Shown: positions 1 to 8,054 of the stretch, piece by piece
How positions within the stretch are numbered: the stretch's first letter is position 1
How the letters are laid out: each line of letters opens with the position of its first letter
Assembly (NCBI GenBank): GCA_018241125.1
Contig: JAFEEL010000022.1
Location: 1-43,555 of the forward strand
Direction of reading: 5' to 3'
Source of the DNA: Pseudomonadota bacterium
GTDB lineage: Bacteria > Pseudomonadota > Gammaproteobacteria > Xanthomonadales > Xanthomonadaceae
DNA: 43,555 bases
Program-made: the position numbers and the translations under genes
Notes under the pieces: generated by a model
Seen by the model: the letters and a program-made list of their open reading frames with translations, nothing else
Told to the model about the DNA's origin: nothing
Databases searched by the model: none

Positions 1-62
1 CCCGCGCGGCGCAGCGCGGCAATCTGGTAGCGTTGTTCCAAGGTCAGGTGTCGATAGTTCAT
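1..62 (-). CDS. IS30-family transposase, N-terminal fragment (runs off the window)
   Basis: The reverse strand from 62 reads MNYRHLTLEQRYQIAALRRA and continues past the window edge. This opening (a Tyr-x-x-Leu-Thr-x-x-x-Arg-Tyr-x-Ile helix) is what I know from IS30-family transposases, whose N terminus is a helix-turn-helix domain binding the element's inverted repeats; the catalytic DDE domain would lie outside the window. Only about 20 residues are visible, so completeness cannot be judged. The sequence upstream (63-150) holds two related motifs that fit a terminal and a subterminal repeat of the element. Neighbour on the right is an Arc-like gene read toward the IS. Confidence 0.75.
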   Translation of the reverse strand, partial: MNYRHLTLEQRYQIAALRRA

Positions 63-150
63 GCGCAACTCCACTTGGCGGTGAAGCGGCGCAGGCTACG
101 GCACCTGGCCCGCTTCAGTTCAAGGAAATTGCACTTCGCGGTTTAATCCA
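63..150. mobile_element. Putative IS30-type element end with terminal and subterminal repeats
   Basis: Just upstream of the transposase start there are two related stretches: ACTTGGCGGTGAA near 73-85 and CACTTCGCGGTTTAA near 132-146. They share the core ACTT-x-GCGGT and lie about 60 bases apart, which is the arrangement expected of an outer inverted repeat plus a second transposase-binding site. The exact outer boundary and the target duplication cannot be set because the other end of the element is not in the window. Confidence 0.5.
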
Positions 151-335
151 CCGGGTTCGACCGATTCGGCCGGTGCGTCGGGCTTCTTCAACCGCCCGTT
201 CCGGCGCAGCGCCTCGCGCAGGACGTATTCGATCTGCGCGTTGATCGAGCGCAGTTCGTCGTCGGCCCAGCGTTGCACGGCGGCCAGCACGTCGGCGTTG
301 ATGCGCAGCGGATAGGGCTTTTTCTCGGCACCCAT
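120..335 (-). CDS. Arc-like ribbon-helix-helix DNA-binding protein, 3' end altered by IS
   Basis: A 71-residue protein starting at ATG 335. Residues 6-50 (PYPLRINADVLAAVQRWADD, then a helix ending IEYVLREALRR) form the beta strand and two helices of the Arc/MetJ ribbon-helix-helix fold, which binds DNA as a dimer through the strand. An ATG-less extension upstream to 392 is open but carries no sensible domain, so the internal ATG, which sits 4 bases after the stop of a small ORF, was preferred. The last 10 or so residues (GGLNREVQFP) are encoded by the putative IS30 inverted repeat, so the original C terminus has probably been replaced. It follows the SPFH gene on the same strand and probably belongs to one operon with it, perhaps as its regulator (inference). 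Confidence 0.75.
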   Translation of the reverse strand: MGAEKKPYPLRINADVLAAVQRWADDELRSINAQIEYVLREALRRNGRLKKPDAPAESVEPGGLNREVQFP

Positions 336-339
336 GTCA

Positions 340-411
340 TCAACGCGACAATCGGCGCGTCCTTGCGCGGGCAGCAATGGCGACGAGCACAAGGATGAGG
401 ACGGTAGTCAT
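340..411 (-). CDS. Possible 23-residue membrane micropeptide
   Basis: Between the SPFH gene and the Arc-like gene an ATG at 411 opens a short frame, MTTVLILVLVAIAARARTRR plus three residues, ending with TGA at 340. It has a good Shine-Dalgarno (AGGAGA, 8 bases before the ATG), one hydrophobic stretch of about 12 residues and a basic Arg-rich tail, so it could be a single-span membrane peptide with its tail in the cytoplasm. Its stop lies 4 bases before the ATG of the Arc-like gene, which has no clear ribosome site of its own, so translation of this frame may mainly serve to couple the downstream gene. Too short to confirm by homology. Confidence 0.45.
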   Translation of the reverse strand: MTTVLILVLVAIAARARTRRLSR

Positions 412-426
412 GTGCTGTCTCCTGCG

Positions 427-1317
427 TCAGTACACACTGCCGGCGTTGACGATCGGCTGCGCCGGGCGCTCCGAGCACAGCACCACCAGCATGTTGCTGA
501 CCATCGTCGCGCGCCGCTCGGGGTCCAGATCGGCCAGGCCCTTGTCCTTGAGCTGGCCCAGCGCCATCTCCACCATGCTCACCGCGCCGTAGACGATGCG
601 CGTGCGTGCCGCGACCACCGCATCGGCCTGCTGGCGTTGCAGCATCGCCTGCGCGATCTCGGGAGCGTAGGCGAGGTGGCTGATGCGGGCATCGTTGATC
701 GCCACGCCGGCTTGGGCCAGACGTTCGCGCAACTGCTCCATCAGGTGCTGGCAGATCTCGGCCGGATGGCTGCGCAGGGAAACGATCTTGGGGTCGTCGT
801 GGTTGTCGTACGGGTAGCTGGTGGCCATCTGCCGCAGCGCCGACTCGGACTGGATGTGCACGTAGCTCTCGTAGTCGTCCACGTTGTAAACCGCCTCGGC
901 CGAGTCCACCACCTGCCACACGATCACCGCGGCGATCTCGATCGGGCTGCCTTGCAGCTCGTTGACCTTGATCTTGCTGCTTTCGAAGTTGCGGATGCGC
1001 AGCGAGATTTTCTTCTTCGAGTAGAACGGATTGGCGAAGCGCAGCCCGGTCTGGCGCACCGAGCCGACGTACTTGCCGAACAAGCTCACCACCACGGCCT
1101 GGTTGGGCTCGACGTTGAAAAAGCCGCCGCAACACACCAGCAACACCACGCCGACGACGATGGCGCCGACGATGTGCAACGGGTCTTGCGCCATCGCGCT
1201 CTGGAAGAAGAACCAGCCATCGCCGGCGAGCAGGGCGAGAATGGCGATCAGGGTGGGGATGCCGGACAGGGAAGTCAGTTCGCGTTCGCTGATGGCGGTG
1301 CTGGAGACGGTGCTCAT
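427..1317 (-). CDS. SPFH (stomatin/band 7) domain membrane protein
   Basis: A 296-residue protein. After a short cytoplasmic leader there are two hydrophobic segments (about residues 16-36 and 44-66), followed by EPNQAVVVSLFGKYVGSVRQ, the typical opening of an SPFH/band 7 domain, which extends to about residue 240 and ends in an Ala/Glu/Arg-rich helix. SPFH proteins oligomerise in membranes and organise lipid microdomains or protect proteases; the specific role here is unknown. The ATG at 1317 is preferred over upstream in-frame ATG 1380 because it follows AGGACC and matches the short hydrophilic start usual in this family. It heads a leftward operon with the micropeptide and the Arc-like protein, preceded by a repeated AAGATATCA motif that may be an operator. 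Confidence 0.88.
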   Translation of the reverse strand: MSTVSSTAISERELTSLSGIPTLIAILALLAGDGWFFFQSAMAQDPLHIVGAIVVGVVLLVCCGGFFNVEPNQAVVVSLFGKYVGSVRQTGLRFANPFYSKKKISLRIRNFESSKIKVNELQGSPIEIAAVIVWQVVDSAEAVYNVDDYESYVHIQSESALRQMATSYPYDNHDDPKIVSLRSHPAEICQHLMEQLRERLAQAGVAINDARISHLAYAPEIAQAMLQRQQADAVVAARTRIVYGAVSMVEMALGQLKDKGLADLDPERRATMVSNMLVVLCSERPAQPIVNAGSVY

Positions 1318-1410
1318 TGCGGGTCCTGATGATCGTGTCGCGGCAAGCGCCGCAGGTCGATGGCGCGGGTTTGGCCGCACTGCAAGGTGCGTTGGGAGTT
1401 GTTGAACAGC

Positions 1411-1430
1411 AAGATATCAAAAAGATATCA
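1411..1430 (-). promoter_or_regulatory. Candidate operator: two AAGATATCA direct repeats
   Basis: Two identical 9-mers AAGATATCA at 1411-1419 and 1422-1430 lie in an A/T-rich patch unlike the surrounding G+C-rich DNA. Their spacing is 11 bp, one helical turn, and each contains the palindrome GATATC. They lie about 95-115 bases upstream of the SPFH start. Tandem sites one turn apart are what ribbon-helix-helix dimers bind, and the operon encodes one; autoregulation is an inference. Confidence 0.45.
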
Positions 1431-1439
1431 CATTTGCAA

Positions 1440-1839
1440 GTGTCGGAATCCAGGCATGGAACTGACCGTCGATCAGAGGGTTGCTCGTTCGCGTTCCGGG
1501 AGCCGTGTCGACGATCCGTCGGGTCGGTTCGTGGTTCGAGCCATTCGCGCTCGCCCTGCGGGCTCGACGCGCCTTCCTCATCACGAACGCAGCACCGTGT
1601 CGCTGTCAGTGGGCTGTGTGCCGACCGCGCCGACGTCAGCATGAACCTGCGCCTGTTTTCCGTTCGTGGTGAGCCGGGCCGATCGAGAACGCAGTTCGAG
1701 TCGGCCCGTGTCGAACCACGATGCGATGGGCGATCACCAGCGCCATCTCCGTGAACTGCGCGCTTGCGCCGGAGCAGCCGCAGCGCGAACGGTGGTCGTG
1801 CTGCCGGTAGAATGGACGTTTTCCCGCACGCATCCGCCC
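1440..1839. repeat. Intergenic stretch with an 11-bp inverted repeat; no gene seen
   Basis: Between the SPFH promoter region and purT no reading frame has protein-like composition. The stretch contains the inverted repeat TCGTGGTTCGA (1529-1539) and TCGAACCACGA (1711-1721), with further partial copies (TTCGTGGTGAGCC at about 1662) between them. This looks like a degraded dispersed repeat. AGAATG/TAGAAT at about 1808-1814 could be the -10 of purT. Confidence 0.5.
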
Positions 1840-3072
1840 ATGACCTCGCACACTGATCCTGCTGCCGTCACCCTCGGCACCCCGCTGGCCAAGGGCGCCA
1901 AGCGCGTGTTGCTGCTCGGTTCGGGCGAACTGGGCAAGGAAGTGGCGATCGAGTTGCAGCGTTTCGGCGTCGAGGTGATCGCCGCCGATCGCTACGCCGA
2001 TGCGCCGGCGATGCAGGTCGCCCACCACCACCACGTGCTGGACATGCTCGATCCGGTGGCGCTGCGCGAGTTGATCGTGCGCGAGCGCCCGCATCTGGTG
2101 GTGCCGGAACTGGAAGCCATCCACACGCCCACCTTGGTCGAGCTCGAGCGCCTGCACGGCCAGCAGGTGATTCCCACTGCACGCGCAGCGCTTTTGACGA
2201 TGGATCGCGAGGGCATCCGCCACCTCGTCGCCGACACGCTCAAGCTGCCGACTTCGCCGTACCGGTTCGTCGGCACGCTCGGCGAGTACCGCGACGCGGT
2301 CGCGGCGATCGGTCTGCCGTGCGTGGTCAAGCCGGTGATGTCCAGTTCCGGCAAGGGCCAGAGCATCGTGCGCGAAGCGTCCCAAATCGAAGCGGCCTGG
2401 GAGTACGCGCAGCGCGGCGGGCGGGCCGGCAAGGGCAGGGTGATCGTCGAGGGGCTGGTCGATTTCGATTACGAGATCACCCTGCTGACCTTGCGCCATC
2501 GCGATGGCACGAGTTTCTGCGATCCCATCGGCCACCTGCAGGCCGACGGCGATTACCGCGAGAGCTGGCAGCCGCAGCCGATGAGCGCGCTGGCGCTGGA
2601 ACGCAGCAAGCAGGTCGCCAAGGCGGTTACCGACAACCTCGGTGGGTTGGGAATCTTCGGCGTGGAGTTGTTCGTCAAGGGCGACGACGTGTGGTTCTCG
2701 GAAGTCTCGCCGCGCCCGCACGACACCGGGCTGGTGACGCTGATCTCGCAGGATCTGTCCGAGTTCGCCCTGCACGCGCGCGCCATCCTCGGCCTGCCGA
2801 TCCCGTTCATCGAGCAGCGCGGGCCGTCGGCGTCCTGCGCGGTGCTCGCGCACGGCCACGGCGTGCCGCGCTTCCACCACGTCGACGCGGCGTTGGCGCA
2901 GCCCGACACCGCGCTGCGGTTGTTCGGCAAACCCTTGGTGGAGGGCCATCGCCGCGTGGCGGTGACGCTGGCGCGTGGCGATTCCATCGAGCAGGCGCGG
3001 GCCAAGGCGCGCGCGGCGGCCGCGGCGCTGCGGGTGGAACTGATCGACCCGGCACAGGCGCACGCGCCATGA
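1840..3072 (+). CDS. purT: Formate-dependent phosphoribosylglycinamide formyltransferase
   Basis: PurT makes formyl-GAR from GAR, formate and ATP, the folate-independent version of the third step of purine synthesis. The 410-residue length matches the family (about 390-400). An N-terminal nucleotide-fold motif GSGELGKE is at residues 27-34. The ATP-grasp domain shows [12 protein letters not shown] at 164-175 and the metal-binding stretch [12 protein letters not shown] near 292. The ATG at 1840 was chosen because homology begins soon after it; the frame is open upstream but without similarity. The stop overlaps the start of the next gene (ATGA), so the two are translationally coupled. Confidence 0.96.
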   Translation: MTSHTDPAAVTLGTPLAKGAKRVLLLGSGELGKEVAIELQRFGVEVIAADRYADAPAMQVAHHHHVLDMLDPVALRELIVRERPHLVVPELEAIHTPTLVELERLHGQQVIPTARAALLTMDREGIRHLVADTLKLPTSPYRFVGTLGEYRDAVAAIGLPCVVKPVMSSSGKGQSIVREASQIEAAWEYAQRGGRAGKGRVIVEGLVDFDYEITLLTLRHRDGTSFCDPIGHLQADGDYRESWQPQPMSALALERSKQVAKAVTDNLGGLGIFGVELFVKGDDVWFSEVSPRPHDTGLVTLISQDLSEFALHARAILGLPIPFIEQRGPSASCAVLAHGHGVPRFHHVDAALAQPDTALRLFGKPLVEGHRRVAVTLARGDSIEQARAKARAAAAALRVELIDPAQAHAP

Positions 3073-3458
3073 GCGATGCCCGCGTGCATGTGGTGTTCCT
3101 GTTCCCGGCCGCGATCGAGGCGCTGGGCGAGGCAATCAAGCCCTACCTGAGCGAAGGTCCGTTCGGGCGGCACATCCTGTGCCACGAAATCGACAGCGGC
3201 GGGGCGTTTTTCCAGATGACCATCCAGGGCACCACCGGCGATGGTCGCAGTGTCGAACTGCAACTGATGTTGCCGTCGAACATGGTGCAGATGGTGATCT
3301 CCACGCAGGGCGATAGCGCATTCGGTTTCGGCCGGGCGGTGGAAACCGCGCACGCGCCCGCCACCGCCGGCAGAGCGGCGGCATCGGCGAGCGCGGTGCA
3401 AGCGATGGCGGCGGTGTCGTCTGCGGTGGGCGATTCGGGGTCGTCGCCGGAGGGGTGA
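3069..3458 (+). CDS. Conserved small protein of unknown function coupled to purT
   Basis: A 129-residue protein whose ATG overlaps the purT stop. The first 90 residues look like a compact alpha/beta domain: [20 protein letters not shown], then a segment (about 28-75) rich in Ile/Val strands around [20 protein letters not shown] and [16 protein letters not shown]. The last 40 residues are low complexity, Ala/Ser/Gly-rich and probably disordered. There is no signal peptide, so it is cytoplasmic. I do not recognise the family. The overlap suggests co-expression with PurT, but no role can be named. Confidence 0.75.
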   Translation: MSDARVHVVFLFPAAIEALGEAIKPYLSEGPFGRHILCHEIDSGGAFFQMTIQGTTGDGRSVELQLMLPSNMVQMVISTQGDSAFGFGRAVETAHAPATAGRAAASASAVQAMAAVSSAVGDSGSSPEG

Positions 3459-3462
3459 GCGG

Positions 3463-4149
3463 CTACAGCTCGCGCCAGCCGATGCCGTCGAGGACCTGCA
3501 GCGGCCGGAACCGTGACTTGTAGTGCATCTTCGGGTGGCCGTCGATCCAGTAACCGAGGTAGACGTACGGCCGACCGTTGTGTCGCGCCCACTCGATCTG
3601 CCGCAAGATCGCCAGCGTGCCGGGCGAACGCGCGGATTGATCCGGGTCGAAGAACGTATACACCGCCGACAGCGCCTCGCCGGTTACGTCGCACACCGCC
3701 ACCGCCAGCAGGCGCCCGCCGATGCGCAGCTCCATGAAGCGGGTCGGGCTCCACGGGCTGGCCGTGAAATGATCGAAATCCTGTTCGCTGGTCTGCGCCA
3801 TCGGGCCGTCGGCGTGGCGCGCGACGAGATAGCGGCGATACAGCGCGAACGACTCCGCGGTGCGCAGCGGCAAGGTCATGCGCTGGCTGACGTCGGCGTT
3901 GTCGCGCAGGCAGCGGCGCTGGCTGCGATCGGGGCGAAAGTCGTCCACCGCCAGACGCACGGGCGTGCAGGCGCGGCAGTTGGGGCAGTTGGGCCGATAC
4001 ACATGGCCGCCGGAACGGCGATAGCCCTGGGCCAATGCATTCGGGTAGGCGGCCGCGACCGCCGGGTCGCGAGGATCGAGCACCAGATCGCGCGCGATGC
4101 GTTCGGGATAGTAACCGCATGCGTGCTCGCCGGTGCGGTACAGGGTCAT
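3463..4149 (-). CDS. bpt: Aspartate/glutamate leucyltransferase (N-end rule)
   Basis: Bpt transfers leucine from Leu-tRNA to proteins with N-terminal Asp or Glu, marking them for ClpS/ClpAP degradation. The 228-residue protein has the N-terminal Cys motif of the ATE/Bpt fold (ACGYYPERIARDLVLDP, residues 10-26), the cluster CPNCRACTPVRL near 55-66, and the C-terminal acyltransferase half ending LGYWIDGHPKMHYKSRFRP. The length and the ATG at 4149 match the family (about 230-250). It is convergent to the purT operon with 4 bases between stops and divergent from the EF-hand gene. Confidence 0.93.
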   Translation of the reverse strand: MTLYRTGEHACGYYPERIARDLVLDPRDPAVAAAYPNALAQGYRRSGGHVYRPNCPNCRACTPVRLAVDDFRPDRSQRRCLRDNADVSQRMTLPLRTAESFALYRRYLVARHADGPMAQTSEQDFDHFTASPWSPTRFMELRIGGRLLAVAVCDVTGEALSAVYTFFDPDQSARSPGTLAILRQIEWARHNGRPYVYLGYWIDGHPKMHYKSRFRPLQVLDGIGWREL

Positions 4150-4253
4150 GCCCGCATCCTACCAAGCCTGGAAGCTCGGCGAGGCCGCGTCGGGTTTCGC
4201 CGAACCGGCCGCGGCACTATAGTGAACGCTCCCACTGGCTACAGGATCTGCCG

Positions 4254-4946
4254 ATGACCCGTTTTCGCTCCGCTCGCCACCTGCTTCCGCTCGCGCTGAT
4301 CGCGCTTGCCGTTGCCCTGCCGTCGGGGGCCGCTGTTGCGCAAGGGGCCGGCAAGGCGCCCACCACGGCGGCAGGCAAGGCGCCGGCGTTCTTCTGGATC
4401 GGTGATCTGGATGTCAATCACGACGGCAAGATTTCCAGACAGGAAGCCGCCGCCATGCCGGAAATTGCCAAGAGTTTCGATGCCATCGACACCAACCACG
4501 ACGGCTTCATCACCATGTCCGAGGTCAAGGCGATGTGGCGTGCGCGTTTGCAGGCCGAGGCCCAGCGCAGCGTGCAAGCGCGCATGGCCGCCTTCGCCAA
4601 GGCCGACACGCAGCATCAGGGCAAGATCACGCTGGAGCAGGCCAAGGCAGCGGGGATGGCCGTGGTGGTCAACAACTTCGCGGCCTTCGACGCCAACCAC
4701 GATGGCTTCGTCGATCAGAAGGAGATGCGCGACGGCGCCATTGCGCTGGCCAATGCGATGTTGAACGCCCGCGCCAAGCGCATGGTGGCCCTGTTCGAGA
4801 AGGCCGATACCAACCACGACGGCAAGCTCACCCGCGCCGAGTTCACGGCGGCCTTTCCCAGGTTCGCACCGGCATTTGCCTTTTTCGACGAGAATCACGA
4901 CGGCTTCGTCACCTTGGCCGAGTTCGCTCTCCCGCCGGGTTTCTGA
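4254..4946 (+). CDS. Secreted EF-hand calcium-binding protein
   Basis: A 230-residue protein with a Sec signal peptide (basic MTRFRSARH, hydrophobic to about 29, cleavage after AVAQ or nearby). The mature part carries six EF-hand-type 12-residue loops at about 53-64, 79-90, 118-129, 146-157, 185-196 and 212-223. Five have the full D-x-N-H-D-G-x-(I/V/L)-x-x-x-E pattern and should bind calcium; the third (DTQHQGKITLEQ) has lost the third Asp and the final Glu. The conserved His inside each loop is a hallmark of the bacterial EF-hand repeats. Probably periplasmic; function unknown. A TATAGT at 4218-4223 may be its -10. The ATG follows AGGA at 4243. Confidence 0.88.
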   Translation: MTRFRSARHLLPLALIALAVALPSGAAVAQGAGKAPTTAAGKAPAFFWIGDLDVNHDGKISRQEAAAMPEIAKSFDAIDTNHDGFITMSEVKAMWRARLQAEAQRSVQARMAAFAKADTQHQGKITLEQAKAAGMAVVVNNFAAFDANHDGFVDQKEMRDGAIALANAMLNARAKRMVALFEKADTNHDGKLTRAEFTAAFPRFAPAFAFFDENHDGFVTLAEFALPPGF

Positions 4947-4955
4947 TCGGCACGT

Positions 4956-4976
4956 GCGCGCGCCCTAGGCGCGCGC
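4956..4976. terminator. Hairpin between convergent EF-hand gene and uvrA
   Basis: A perfect 9-bp stem GCGCGCGCC (4956-4964) and GGCGCGCGC (4968-4976) with loop CTA, lying 10 bases after the EF-hand stop and 10 bases before the uvrA stop on the other strand. It lacks a T run, so it may be a weak bidirectional terminator or an RNA-stabilising hairpin. Confidence 0.5.
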
Positions 4977-4985
4977 GTCGTGGCC

Positions 4986-7883
4986 TCAAGTGCCGGTGCG
5001 TCGCTTCTTGCCGGATTTCTCGCCGGTGCCGGCGTGCGCGTGCAGATGCGGCGCAAGGAAGCGCCCGGTGTGCGAGGTCGGGTGCGCGGCGATCTGTTCG
5101 GGCGTGCCGGTGGCGACGATGGTGCCGCCGCGGTGCCCACCCTCGGGCCCCAGATCGACCACCCAGTCGGCGGTCTTGATGACATCCAGATTGTGCTCGA
5201 TCACCACCACGGTGTTGCCTTCGTCGCGCAGGCGGTGCAGCACCGACAGCAGGTGCTCGATGTCGTGGAAGTGCAGGCCGGTGGTCGGTTCGTCGAGCAG
5301 GTAGAGCGTGCGCCCGGTGTCGCGGCGCGAGAGTTCCTTGGACAGCTTCACGCGCTGCGCCTCGCCGCCGGAGAGCGTGGTGGCCGATTGCCCGAGCTTG
5401 ATGTAGGAAAGCCCCACGTCGATCAGCGTTTCGAGTTTGCGCGCAATCGCCGGGACGGGTTCGAACAGGTTCAGCGCATCCTCGATGGTCAAATCCAGCA
5501 CATCGTGGATATTGCAGCCCTTGTAGCGGATCTCCAATGTCTCGCGGTTGTAGCGCTTGCCCTTGCACACGTCGCAGGGCACGTACACGTCGGGCAGGAA
5601 GTGCATCTCGACCTTGATCAGCCCGTCGCCCTGGCAGGCCTCGCAACGCCCGCCGCGCACGTTGAACGAAAACCGCCCCGGCGAATAGCCGCGCGCGCGC
5701 GCCTCGGGCACCTGCGCAAACAACTCGCGCAGTGGTGTGAACAGGCCCGTATAGGTTGCCGGATTGGAGCGCGGGGTGCGCCCGATCGGCGATTGGTCGA
5801 TATCCACCACCTTGTCGAACAGATCCATGCCGATGCATTCGCGGTACGGTGCGACCGGTTGCGAGGCGCCGTTGAGTTCGTTGCACGCCAACGCCTGCAA
5901 GGTGTCGTTGATCAGCGTGGACTTGCCCGAACCCGACACGCCGGTGATGCAGGTCAGCAGGCCGGCAGGAATTTCCAGATCCACGTCTCTCAGGTTGTTG
6001 CCCGATGCGCCGAGCAGCCGCAGCATCATCTTCGGATTGGGCGTGTGGCGATGCTGCGGAATTTCGATGGCACGTCGCCCGGAAAGAAAATCGCCGGTCG
6101 CCGACTCGGGTGCAGCAAGGATATCGGCCAGCGTGCCCTGCGCGATCACGCGGCCGCCGTGCACGCCGGCGCCCGGGCCGATGTCGACGATGTGGTCGGC
6201 CAGCCGGATCGCATCCTCGTCGTGCTCGACCACGATCACCGTGTTGCCCAGATCGCGCAGGCGCCGCAAGGTACCCAGCAGCCGCGCGTTGTCGCGCTGG
6301 TGCAGGCCGATGGAGGGCTCGTCGAGCACGTACATCACCCCGACCAGCCCGGCACCGATCTGCGAGGCCAGTCGGATGCGCTGCGCTTCGCCGCCAGATA
6401 GCGAGTCGGCCTTGCGATCCAGAGTGAGGTAATCCAGACCGACATCGACCAGAAAACGCAGGCGGTCGTGGATTTCCTTGACGATTTTCACCGCAATCTC
6501 GCCGCGCCAGCCGTCCAGATGCAGCCCGGCGAAGAACGCCAGCGATTCGTCGATCGCAAGCCGCGCCACCTCCGGCAGGTTGCGTTGCGCAACGAACACA
6601 TTGCGCGCGCAGCGATTCAAGCGTGCGCCAGCGCAGTCGGTGCAGGGGCGGTCGGAAATGTACTTGGCCAGTTCTTCGCGCACCAGTTGCGATTCGGTCT
6701 CGCGGTAGCGGCGTTCGAGGTTGGGCAAGATGCCCTCGAACTTGTGCTTGCGCTGGCTGCGGCCGCCAGATTCGGTGAGATAGGAAAACGCGATGACATC
6801 CGCGCCGCTGCCGTACAGCACCGCCTGGCGCACGCTTTCGGGCAAATCCTGCCACGGGGTGTCCACGTCGAACCGGTAGTGGCGTGCCAGCGAGGCGATC
6901 AACTGGAAGTAATACGCGTTGCGGCGATCCCATCCACGCACCGCGCCGGCGGCGAGGCTCAACTCCGGGTGCCCGACCACGCGCGCGGGGTCGAAAAATT
7001 GTGTCACGCCCAGCCCGTCGCAGGTCGGGCAGGCGCCCGACGGCGAGTTGAACGAAAACAGGCGCGGCTCGAGTTCGGGCAACGAGTAGTCGCACACCGG
7101 GCAGGAGAACTTGCTGGAGAACAGCACTTCGGGCACCGACGGATCGTCCATGTCGACCACCGACGCCAGCCCGTCGCCGAGCTTGAGCGCGGTTTCCACG
7201 CTCTCGGCCAGGCGTTGCTTGAGGTCCTCGCGGGGGCGGAAGCGATCCACCACTGCGTCTATGCTGTGCTTGACCCGCAGTGCCAACGCCGGCACCGCAT
7301 CGATCTCGTGGATCTGGCCGTCCACGCGCACCCGCACGTAGCCTTGCGCGCGCAACTGGTCGATCACCTGCACATGCTCGCCCTTGCGCTCGCGCACCAC
7401 CGGCGCCAGCAGCATCCAGCGGTGATCGCGGCCTGGATTGGAAGCGTTCAACGCCAGCATGGCGTCGACCATCTGGCTGACGGTTTGCGCTTGCAGTGGA
7501 TAGCCGTGGTCGGGGCAGCGCGGCGTGCCCACGCGCGCGAACAGCAGGCGCAGGTAATCGTGGATCTCGGTGATCGTGCCGACCGTCGAGCGCGGGTTGT
7601 GCGAGGTCGATTTTTGTTCGATCGAGATGGCCGGCGACAGGCCCTCGATGTGATCGACGTCGGGCTTTTCCATCACCGACAGGAACTGCCGCGCGTAGGC
7701 CGACAGCGACTCCACGTAGCGGCGCTGACCTTCGGCGTAGATGGTGTCGAACGCCAGCGACGACTTGCCCGAACCCGACAGGCCGGTGATCACGACCAGC
7801 GCATCGCGCGGCAGGTCGAGGTCGATGTTTTTCAGGTTGTGGGTGCGCGCCCCGCGGATGCGGATCGTGTCGAGGCCGGCCAT
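4986..7883 (-). CDS. uvrA: Excinuclease ABC subunit A
   Basis: UvrA recognises bulky DNA lesions with UvrB at the start of nucleotide excision repair. The 965-residue protein has two ABC ATPase halves: Walker A GLSGSGKS at 34-41 and GVSGSGKST in the second half, two LSGGEAQR signatures, and two DEP(S/T)-G-LH Walker B regions. Zinc-finger Cys pairs are visible in both (CPVC...CPTC and CEAC...CDVC). The ATG at 7883 has an AGGA 8 bases upstream; an in-frame TTG at 7901 would add six residues but has no ribosome site. Divergent from prpD. No LexA box was recognised upstream. Confidence 0.97.
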   Translation of the reverse strand: MAGLDTIRIRGARTHNLKNIDLDLPRDALVVITGLSGSGKSSLAFDTIYAEGQRRYVESLSAYARQFLSVMEKPDVDHIEGLSPAISIEQKSTSHNPRSTVGTITEIHDYLRLLFARVGTPRCPDHGYPLQAQTVSQMVDAMLALNASNPGRDHRWMLLAPVVRERKGEHVQVIDQLRAQGYVRVRVDGQIHEIDAVPALALRVKHSIDAVVDRFRPREDLKQRLAESVETALKLGDGLASVVDMDDPSVPEVLFSSKFSCPVCDYSLPELEPRLFSFNSPSGACPTCDGLGVTQFFDPARVVGHPELSLAAGAVRGWDRRNAYYFQLIASLARHYRFDVDTPWQDLPESVRQAVLYGSGADVIAFSYLTESGGRSQRKHKFEGILPNLERRYRETESQLVREELAKYISDRPCTDCAGARLNRCARNVFVAQRNLPEVARLAIDESLAFFAGLHLDGWRGEIAVKIVKEIHDRLRFLVDVGLDYLTLDRKADSLSGGEAQRIRLASQIGAGLVGVMYVLDEPSIGLHQRDNARLLGTLRRLRDLGNTVIVVEHDEDAIRLADHIVDIGPGAGVHGGRVIAQGTLADILAAPESATGDFLSGRRAIEIPQHRHTPNPKMMLRLLGASGNNLRDVDLEIPAGLLTCITGVSGSGKSTLINDTLQALACNELNGASQPVAPYRECIGMDLFDKVVDIDQSPIGRTPRSNPATYTGLFTPLRELFAQVPEARARGYSPGRFSFNVRGGRCEACQGDGLIKVEMHFLPDVYVPCDVCKGKRYNRETLEIRYKGCNIHDVLDLTIEDALNLFEPVPAIARKLETLIDVGLSYIKLGQSATTLSGGEAQRVKLSKELSRRDTGRTLYLLDEPTTGLHFHDIEHLLSVLHRLRDEGNTVVVIEHNLDVIKTADWVVDLGPEGGHRGGTIVATGTPEQIAAHPTSHTGRFLAPHLHAHAGTGEKSGKKRRTGT

Positions 7884-8054
7884 GCGCTGTCCTGTCGCCA
7901 ATGCAATCGCTCAGTTTAGCCGCCGCCGGCAGCGCGGGCCACACCGCAAGACCGCCGCAAAATCGGGCGCGAACGCAGATGACCCCGGCGCTGGCGCGGG
8001 GGCTCTGGCAAAATAGGCGGCTATCCCACGCCACCCCAGCGAGCGCACACGCCC

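Noticed and set aside
4909-8034. Long overlapping frame opposite and alongside uvrA (about 1040 codons)
   Set aside because: It is a G+C-driven shadow of uvrA with Arg/Ala/His-rich text and no recognisable domain.
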